DNA from: Ursus arctos | Taxonomy: Eukaryota > Chordata > Mammalia > Carnivora > Ursidae | Reading direction: 5' to 3' | DNA: 64,000 bases | Assembly (NCBI RefSeq): GCF_023065955.2 | Contig: NW_026622808.1 | Span: 48,744,475-48,808,474, forward strand | In this document: one piece after another, positions 56,426 to 64,000 of the stretch | How the letters are laid out: each line of letters starts with the position of its first letter | Numbering within the stretch: the stretch's first letter is position 1 | Notes under the pieces: model-generated | Databases searched by the model: none | The model's input: only the letters and a program-made list of their open reading frames with translations | Told to the model about the DNA's origin: nothing | Position numbers and translations under genes: made by a program

Positions 56426-57560
56426 TTTCAGAAGAAATTACAGGAACAAATATTTGTAACTGGGGTTAGGCAAAGACAGATAGGATGTAAAAGCACAAAC
56501 AATAAAAGAAAAACATGACAAATTGGACTTCATAAAAAAATTTTTAAAATTGCTTTTTAAAAGATAGTGTTCAGAGAATGAAAAGACAATTCACTGGGAG
56601 GAAATATTTACAACCAAATACTCGATAAAGGACTTCTATCCAGAATATAGAAAAAAATTCTCAAAATGCAATAATAAGAAAACAAAATGGGCAAATTGTT
56701 TGAACAGACATTTCAACAAAGAGATACAAAAGTTAAATAAACACAAGAGAATGTGTTCAACATTAACCATTAGGGAAACTCAAAACCACCATGATATATA
56801 ATATTACATATATAATGAAATGGCTAAAATATTTTTTTATAAACCTAAACGATAGCAAATTCTGGCTAGAATGTAGAGCAACTAGAACCTTCATATATTT
56901 CTGGAAGGAATACAGCATGTCACATGTATTTCGAACTCCATGTTTGCTAATACCATGTTGGAAAGCTTGAAATAGGCCAAGGTGGGAGTATTTACAGTAC
57001 AGGAATAGACAAAGGCTACTAATAAGAGATTGGGGGGGCAATTATTAAATATTTACCATTATGGCTCTGCACATAGCCTAGCAATTATAGTCCTAGAGAA
57101 ATGAAAATATATGTCCTTCCAAATACCTATACATTGGGATTTATAGTGGCTTTATTCATGATTACCTGGAACTGGAAACTAACAAGATGTCTATAAATTA
57201 GTAAATGAAATGAGCAAATTGTGGTACATCTATAAATGGAATACTACTCTGCAATAATGCAATAATATAGATGTATCTCAAAAGCGTTAGGCTAAATGAA
57301 AGCAGCCCGACATAAAAGATGACGCTTTATATGATCCCACTTATGTAACATTCTGGAATGGACAAAATTATAAGAACACAAATCAAATTAGTAGTTTTAG
57401 TGGCTGAGAGTGGGGGAAGAGGATTAACTACAGAGGGATACAAGGAAAGTTTAGGGATGATGAAACTATACTATATATACCTCTGTCAAAATGTATTGAA
57501 TTATTCACCTAAAACAGGTGAATTTTATTGTGCCTAATTACACGTCACTAAGCCTCACTT
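56426..57560 (+). mobile_element. L1 LINE ORF2 end and 3' UTR
   Basis: 'ggttaggcaaagacagatag', 'aaattggacttcataaaaaa', 'aggacttctatccagaatat', 'tgaacagacatttcaacaaa', 'gaatactactctgcaataat' and 'tataccctctgtcaaaatgt' run in order. Frameshifts and stops are abundant; it is dead. Deleted or diverged parts lie near 56800-57000. Confidence 0.9.
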
Positions 57561-57564
57561 TGAA

Positions 57565-59065
57565 AAAGACAGATTTCCTATGGGAAAATATCTGTGCTGT
57601 ACTTTTTTGATCTCTTGCAGAGAGACTGTTCTGAAAACTTAAATGAGAGGACAGTTAGTACAGATAAGAGAAGTTGAGTGGTTGATAAGCGTTTCTCTCT
57701 CTTGCTGTCTTTGTCTCACTTAAAAATAAAACCACAAACATGAATTAAGCTAAATATTTCCCTTGGGACCCAAATCCACAATGTTTTATTCCAATAGGCT
57801 TCACATTGCTTCAATTCTTTGAGCGTGAAACTTACCAGGCGTGTTATAATTGCTATTAATCCATCAAGTGGGTTTTCAGGAACATGTCATATCTTATGTC
57901 AGACTAAAGAGCTTGGGATTTTCCTTCTTGGTCAAGTTCCTAGGAGTGGCTTGATTTCATATGATTTCTGATACTCAGACAATAGCATCAAATAACAAAG
58001 TCTAGTTTTAAATCCAGGTTCAAAGGGCTAAAGTCTTTTAGCACATAATTTAATGTCTATTCCAATTTACCTCTTGTGTTTCTATTGATTTTACTGCAGC
58101 TGTTGGATGATTCTGTCCTAGCCATTAGGGTACTAATTCTGTTAAACACTTATTAAGAACTAAATTACCTATTCATGCCTCACTTTGGTGACAGAGTGCT
58201 AAAATGTACAGGTGAAGAAATACAGAGATTAACAAGTTGGTAGGATTCTTTTCTAATCATATAATGTCCCAATATTTCTGGGCAAGTTTTTCAAGGTTTT
58301 TGTGTCATTGAAAGTAAAACCAACTTTAGTAGATGATTATTGTACAACTCTATAGGATGGATGTGTCAAATAGTGTATGATAGCTTATTATTTCTGTGCT
58401 CTAAAGTTTATTTTATATTATAAAAAGTAAACTTGCTTGAACAAAGGCTGTGAGAGCTGTCTTTGAGTGCAGTGTACCAGTTGAGTTGACTTGTAATAAG
58501 TAATATTATTTAAATGCATCAATAGTTCCTAGAAAAAAAAATAGGCCAAAATATATTCAAATTAAGGAACTTTGCTCTCTGGAAAGTCAAGTGTGATAAA
58601 GCCAAGAAAAGGTAATGGGAAAAAATGTCTGATTTGAAGATTTTTTTTATGCAGTAAAGTTAAGCATTACCATATGCTCTAGTCACTGGCTGCTGTGCTT
58701 ATCTGTTGGGCTTCATGTATCACAGCATTGTCTGGTAAGTGGTGAGTTTCCTGGCAGAGCTTGCCAGACTGGACTTGAAGTGAGAAGAACAAATTAATCT
58801 AGACAGCATAAAGATTTACAAGTGCATTGGTAATTTTTGACACCTTGAGAATAATGTCATTGCTGATTAGATGAAGATGTAAAAATACAGCTAAATGATT
58901 GACCAAATTAAATAGGATATAATTTTTAAAACTGAAGTAGTTTTGTTGGGCTTTTGCTACTATACATAAAACATAATACATAAGTAAAGTATTAGAACAT
59001 GGTAGGAATTTAGAAGGAGAAAATAATAGTCTTTACCCAATGCCAATTTCACTCTGTAGACACAA
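57565..59065. other. Unassigned sequence
   Basis: No element or exon is recognised. Confidence 0.35.
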
Positions 59066-59069
59066 CCAA

Positions 59070-59257
59070 TGCATATATGTGTATATATAATGAGATATTT
59101 TAAAAATTAGAGCTTTGTCATAGTATACATCTATTTCTACATTTTTAATGGATAATTTATCATTCACTTTTTCCATAAAATACCTCTAGGTCTTCCTCAG
59201 GGCAGCATATAATTAGGCTTTAAGATACATTATAATGTACTTAACCCAATCTCTCTT
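59070..59257 (-). mobile_element. L1 LINE 3' fragment, antisense, split by SINE
   Basis: 'tcatagtatacatctatttc', 'taatggataatttatcattc' and 'cagcatataattaggctt' are L1M-like. The continuation after the SINE (59477 onward) is more convincing. Confidence 0.45.
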
Positions 59258-59460
59258 TTTTTTTTTTTTTAAAGATTTTATTTTATTTATTCGACAGAGA
59301 TAGAGACAGCCAGCGAGAGAGGGAACACAAGCAAGGGGAGTGGGAGAGGAAGAAGCAGGCTCATTGCAGAGGAGCCTGATGTGGGGCTCGATCCCATAAC
59401 GCCGGGATCACGCCCTGAGCCGAAGGCAGACGCTTAACCTCTGTGCCACCCAGGCGCCCC
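59258..59460 (-). mobile_element. CAN SINE, young arctoid type, antisense, 16-bp TSD
   Basis: A complete reversed SINE from poly(T) through ATTTATTCGACAGAGATAG and GGGATCACGCCCTGAGCCG to CCACCCAGGCGCCCC. The perfect TSD taacccaatctctctt lies at 59242-59257 and 59461-59476. Preserved CpGs mark it as recent. Confidence 0.97.
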
Positions 59461-59476
59461 TAACCCAATCTCTCTT

Positions 59477-59615
59477 AAAGAATATTTAGACTTTCCATTT
59501 TTCCCCCTTACAGTGCACATGTTTGTACCCAATTATTTGCTCACTTAAGTGACTATTTCTTTGAATATGTTGCTAGAAACAGAATTATTTTAGTTGACAA
59601 AGTGCTATTTTCTTG
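59477..59615 (-). mobile_element. L1 LINE 3' fragment, antisense, continuation
   Basis: 'gtgcacatgtttgtacccaa', 'ctcacttaagtgactatttc' and 'gctagaaacagaattatttt' match the reversed L1M stretch 'tgtgcacttatgtgag...agaagtggaattgctggg'. Confidence 0.55.
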
Positions 59616-59984
59616 GGAAGGAAATAAATTGGGTAATATCAAATGAGAGGTTTGGAATGAACTATAAAAGGAGAGAAAATCAGGTTGCTATAAGAAGGGT
59701 GAACTCATAAGGCCATGACTGGATTAATGATTTATGTGTGACATCCAGAGCTTTGTGTTTTCAGCTTCAGCAAATGTATTTAAAATATCTTCTATGTGCC
59801 AGCATTGTGTCACATGCTTTTATGTGTAATTTCTTTTTTGTTGACTTAGTTTTTTTATCGATTATGACATTCAAGCAGTCTCCTCTCTAAAAAAAAAAGG
59901 CATTTTCACATGATTTTTGACTGAAGTTTGTTGCATGAAATACAAAGAATACTTTCTAAGAGTGGCAAATACTGTGAAAAAAAT

Positions 59985-60397
59985 TAATGGAGTAATGCAC
60001 AGGAGAGTCACTGAAGGAGGGGAACTTTCATTGGGATCTTAAGGACATCGTGGATGGGAAAACATTCAAGGAGAAATTGAATGACCAGGAGGAGACAGCC
60101 ATGAGATAAACCAAGGAAATTGTTTTGTTTTTGTTTTAGGGTTTTGTTTTGTTTTGTTTTTTTCTGATGGAGGAGACTATGAGTACAAAGAAACTAAGGA
60201 AGGAACTAATTTGGGTTATTCATAGACCAAAAATTACTCTAGTATGTCTAGAGAGACAGGCAGGGGCCAGACCATAGAATACCTTGAAGAAGTAAGAAGG
60301 TAAGAAGTTTGAATGTTAGAGAAACAAGACACTTCAAGTTCAGTGGGAAAGCTGTTGGAGACTTAAACTGGGAGCATCATAATCTAATTAATATAAT
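59985..60397 (-). mobile_element. L2 LINE, antisense, left of SINE
   Basis: 'gtcactgaaggaggggaact', 'agggacaggcaggggccaga'-like text at about 60250 and 'aataccttgaagaagtaaga' match antisense L2. A (GTTTT)n run interrupts it at 60122-60160. Confidence 0.65.
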
Positions 60398-60407
60398 TAT
60401 GTGGCTG

Positions 60408-60503
60408 TTTTTTAAGTAAACTCTACCCTCAACGTGGGGCTTAAACTCAGAACTCCAAGATCAAGAGTCACATGCTCTACCTACTGAGCCAGCCAGGTGC
60501 CCC
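60408..60503 (-). mobile_element. Short tRNA-Lys-like SINE, antisense, 10-bp TSD
   Basis: On the minus strand: GGGGCACCTGGCTGGCTCAG, GACTCTTGATCTTGG (anticodon CTT), GAGTTTAAGCCCC and a TTACTTAAAAAA tail. Only about 96 bases long, with no CT-rich body. The TSD tatgtggctg lies at 60398-60407 and 60504-60513. It sits inside an older L2. Not a functional tRNA gene. Confidence 0.92.
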
Positions 60504-60513
60504 TATGTGGCTG

Positions 60514-60760
60514 GTTTTAAGTGTTTGGTGAAATGACTAAAGAAAGCAAATGTGGAAAGAATAAGACAAGATGGGATGATAATTGAGGTCATGCAGGTAA
60601 AAGGAAATGGTGGCATTGGAAACTGAGAGCAGTCATGAATTAAGGATATATTTTGAAGGTAGAATACAGGACTCACTGATAAACTGAATGTGGAGTATGA
60701 TAGAAAGAGGTAAATTGTGGCTATCTTTCAGTTTGAAAGAGGAGGTTCTCAGACAGAAAA
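60514..60760 (-). mobile_element. L2 LINE, antisense, right of SINE
   Basis: 'gtcatgaattaaggatatat', 'tttgaaggtagaatacagga', 'ctcactgataaactgaatgt' and 'ggagtatgatagaaagaggt' match antisense L2 ORF2. Confidence 0.75.
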
Positions 60761-60949
60761 GGACTTTCAATAGCTCCTAGTACTGGAGAGATAGAAAAAG
60801 TTGGAGTCCAGAACCTACTAGAGGTAGAGTCCATTACAAACCCTTTTTGCCTTTTTGTCTGGAATCCTGAAAGGTGGCATCCTGGGAGTAAAGAGGAGAC
60901 ATAGGACAGGACAAATTTAAAGCATGTAACAGGAAGTAGGTCATTTTAA

Positions 60950-61265
60950 CCGAAATATATAAATAATTGGATTAAATGCCCCAATTAAAAGCCAGTTACT
61001 TTTCAGATGCTTATTTCTATAAAATAACTGGCAGAGAAACTCTTTGAAACACTAACCAAATAAAGCTGATGTAGTCATAGTAATATCAGATAAAACAGCT
61101 ATCAGGCAACATTACCAAAGACAAAAGGTGGAATGGCATCATAATAAAATATTCAATTCACAGAGAAGATACAGCAATTCTCAATAGGAACATGGCTCAA
61201 AATATAAAAGGAAAATGGTTACAATCATGAGCAGAAATAATTATATAATCATAGTGAGTGATTAG
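60950..61265 (+). mobile_element. L1 LINE, 5' part of ORF2, decayed
   Basis: 'taattggattaaatgcccca', 'attaaaagccagttactttt', 'agtaatatcagataaaacag' and 'gacaaaaggtggaatggcat' resemble the L1 ORF2 endonuclease-to-RT linker region. Short deletions and stops throughout. Confidence 0.65.
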
Positions 61266-61269
61266 GAAC

Positions 61270-61678
61270 TTGTCTCAAATGTATTTTTTTTCATAATCCA
61301 TGTCCTTTTCATTTATTTTCCATGCTATTGTTTCAATGCATACATCCTGTGACATGCCTATATTCTGTGCTTGACTCTTTGCTTCTTCATAATGTTGTTT
61401 ACCTTGTTTTTCTATCCCTCTTTACCCAGTAAGTCAGTAGGTAGTTCTGGAGATGATATGACTCAGGTTCAGTTTATTTTAGACTACATTTCTTCCTGGA
61501 TGGTGCTATGTACTTTTTACTACAACTTTTCCTGAGGCTTATGATTGATCAGTGGCTTCTGGTGAATAGTAGAAAATTTCAACACTTTTTGCTCAGTAAT
61601 TAATATAACAATCAGAACAAAAATTGAAAACTCAGTGGATATATTTAATGTTATACCCAATAACTGTAGGAAACATAT
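61270..61678. other. Unassigned sequence
   Basis: No element or exon is recognised. Confidence 0.35.
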
Positions 61679-61679
61679 T

Positions 61680-61857
61680 TTTTTAAAGATTTTATTTATT
61701 TCAGAGAGAGAGCATGAGTAGCGGGAGGGACAGAGAGAGAGGGAGAAGCAGACTCCCTGCTGAGCAAGGAAGCCTGATGTGGGTCTCTATCCCAGGACCC
61801 TGAGATCATGACCTGAGCCAAAGGCAGACATTTAACCAACTGAGCCACCCAGGCGCC
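61680..61857 (-). mobile_element. CAN SINE, antisense
   Basis: Reversed SINE from TTTTTTTAAAGATTTTATTT through GAGAGAGAGCATG and CATGACCTGAGCC to CACCCAGGCGCC, then a (TA)n run to 61877. No clear TSD. Confidence 0.92.
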
Positions 61858-61877
61858 TATATATATATATATATATA
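61857..61877. repeat. (TA)n microsatellite
   Basis: About ten TA units at the 5' end of the antisense SINE. Confidence 0.9.
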
Positions 61878-62084
61878 CTCTTTTGAACAGTTTCTGTTTG
61901 TTTATTGCCTATTTGTATCTGTCAGTTGTTGCCGAGGGACAAACTATTCCATAACTTAGTAACATAAAACAAACTCAAAGAGGAAAGTCTGAGCATTTAA
62001 GCATTAAGTATAATATCTACCAGTGTTTTTGATAAAGATGATGTATTAGATTGTAAACACTGTCTTTTTTGTTTCCTCCCACTC

Positions 62085-62155
62085 ATTCTCTCAATCTCTC
62101 TCCCTCTAGTCCTCTCTCTCTCTCAAATAAATAAATAAAAATCTTTAAAAAAAGA
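62085..62155 (+). mobile_element. SINE 3' tail fragment, sense
   Basis: 'tctcaatctctctccctcta', 'ctctctctctctcaaataaa' and 'taaataaaaatctttaaaaa' are the CT-rich body end, AATAAA signals and tail of a CAN SINE. The head is missing. Confidence 0.75.
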
Positions 62156-62156
62156 G

Positions 62157-63000
62157 TATATATAAATGACCAATAAGCATATGAGAAGAAGCTCAATCTT
62201 GTTAATCATCAGAGAAATACACCACTACAATAAGACTCTTACCAGAATGGCTAAAATTAAAATTTAACAATGTCAAGTGCTGATAAAGATTTGGAACAAC
62301 TTTAACATTCATATGATTCTGGCAGAAATGTAAAATTACACAAATACTTTGATAAACAGATTGGCATCAGCTAATACAACTGAAAATACAAATACCATAT
62401 GGATCAGCAATTTCAGTTTCAGATATACATTTAAAAGAAACATGTCCATCTGAATACTAAGAGACATACACAGAACTTTTCATATCAGCATTATTTATAA
62501 TAGTTTTAAACTAAAAACAACCAATATCCATCAATTTATAAATGGATAAATAGTGATATATTCAGACAATGGAATACTATATAATTATGAAAAAGAAAAA
62601 CAGCAATTAAAAACAGCAATATGATGAATCACATATGTTGGATATTACACAAAAATATATAAAGAATATATATTATATTATTAATTGTAATATTATAACA
62701 TAAAGCTCAGAAATAGGCAAAGCTAACCTATAGTATAATTTATAGTTCACCTGAGATAAACGTATAAAGAAAAGCAAGGAGTCATAACTTAAAAAGTCAG
62801 GATTTTGATTACATTTATCAGAGAAGGGGGAGATTGTAAGTGCCAGAAGGCAGCCAAGAGCCATCTGGAATGCTGGCAAAATTTTATTTCTTGGCCTGAG
62901 TGAAGGTTACATGAAGGTTTGCTATATGATAATTTGTTATTACGGTTATGTCTTATGCACTTGCTGTAAGCATGTTATATCTCACAACGAAAATGTTAAG
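62157..63000 (+). mobile_element. L1 LINE ORF2 end and 3' UTR, sense
   Basis: 'tgaccaataagcatatgaga', 'gaatggctaaaattaaaatt', 'ggatcagcaatttcagtttc', 'aaacaaccaatatccatcaa', 'cagacaatggaatactatat' and 'ttatatctcacaacgaaaat' follow L1M order. Decayed. Confidence 0.85.
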
Positions 63001-64000
63001 GAGACAGGCATTATGGGAGTTCAAGAATAGCAGTTGTGAAAAATACTACTAACAGTGTGAATCTGCTGCTGATAAGCCAACAAGCCTGTTACTGTTCCCC
63101 CTGCTATTACCGCTACTACTTTGTCTCTGAATCAATAGGCTGGTTGACCAGATGGCCGTAAGTCCTCCTTTATTAGCATTCCACAATGTTAAGTGTTAAA
63201 GTAGAATGTTGCTGCAGCAGCGTTGACACATAGTCCAAATAATGAGCCCCAGAATTGGTGAGAGATGACATCTGATGAACCAGGTTGAGGTTTTGATGCG
63301 ATCTGAGTAGCAACCCACATTAGCTAAGGCACCCCTTTGAGTGCTTTGCTCCTTGCTTCCTGAGCAGCTTCAGCCATGCTGAAGGTTGTCCTTGTCCCTC
63401 AGTTTTACAGACTTGTCAGCAGAAAACACAGCAGGATGCAAATCAGGAGATGCCTATACCTTAGCAGTTTATTCCTATGTGCTGTTTCCATATCTCATTT
63501 TTTATGACAAGAAGATTGTGGGGGTTTTTGGTTTTTGTTTTTTTTTTTTTGTAATTCAAAGCCTGTTGAGTCTATCTGGGGATGATTCAGAATTGCTTAT
63601 AATACTTGTGTAACATGTGTCCTATTGTTACCATAAATATTTCTGGTAAAAACAAAATTTGAGGACAAATTACCCTCTGGTATTGATATATAAAACAACC
63701 CTCTGATAAAAATACGTCAGTTTGAGAAATTCTTAAGGAATAACATGGAATTTATACCATACATAGAATGCAAACATATTTACTTTCTTATTTAAAAGAA
63801 GTATAAGTATCCCATTTGCTGTGCTTCTTAAAAATGTATATTGGCCTTTGGGTGTTGAAGACCATAGTTCATTATTAGAACATTGATTCAGCTTTGTTAT
63901 TTCTCTGTTTGTCTCTCAATGATATTAATAATAATCGAATTATTACCAATCATTCTGCCAAAGTTTGTTTGGCAGAGGTCTCACCTGAAGAACTTTTTAA
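63001..64000. other. Unassigned sequence
   Basis: No element or exon is recognised up to the window end. A T14-15 run lies near 63537-63551. Confidence 0.35.

Overview
This window is mammalian nuclear DNA from a carnivore, most likely an arctoid caniform (bear, panda, seal or mustelid lineage). The evidence is about fifteen tRNA-Lys-derived CAN SINEs. The best preserved share a head reading GCGCCTGGGTGGCTCAGTCG, a body with GAGCCTGCTTCTTCCTCTCC, and an AAATAAATAAATAAAATCTT tail. These copies have poly(A) tails and often perfect target-site duplications (TSDs). No bacterial-style gene organisation, operon, CRISPR array or functional RNA gene is visible.

I find no convincing protein-coding exon. 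The open frames are short, lack a recognisable domain, and mostly coincide with microsatellites or transposon debris. The window is best read as intergenic DNA or the inside of a very large intron.

Layout: 0.7-1.3 kb is an L1 3' end, 1.75 kb a young SINE, and 2.0-2.9 kb an antisense L2. 4.2-5.6 kb is a cluster of L2, L1 and SINE pieces with a large composite microsatellite grown from a SINE tail. 6.7-17.7 kb carries old DNA transposons (MER5A-like, MER20), MIRs and L2 ends, plus a 47-bp L1 insertion with a perfect 17-bp duplication at 9.0 kb. 17.7-20.4 kb is mostly unassigned. 20.4-21.1 kb is an LTR split by a SINE, followed by MIRs to 22.5 kb. 26.8-27.3 kb is a hAT transposon with an 8-bp duplication. 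29.5-31.3 kb holds a SINE, an LTR-like block, an L1 3' end and an L2 end. 32.4-33.4 kb has a pyrimidine microsatellite and two adjacent SINEs. 34.0-37.1 kb is dense MIR/L2, with MIR-in-L2 and MIR-in-MIR nesting. 38-52 kb alternates MIR/L2 fragments with unassigned sequence and an inverted SINE pair at 43.8 and 44.9 kb. 53-57.6 kb contains two long decayed L1 pieces and further hAT elements. 59-63 kb is L1, SINE and L2 again. The last 1 kb shows nothing recognisable.

The unassigned stretches are where any function would lie. A few look like conserved regulatory DNA, for example two octamer motifs with TAATTA sites near 28.4-28.6 kb and a near-consensus MAF/NF-E2 site at 46.8 kb. These are motif readings only and need cross-species alignment. 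I see no evidence for a new multi-gene biological system. Transposon family names come from memory of consensus sequences, not from a database search.
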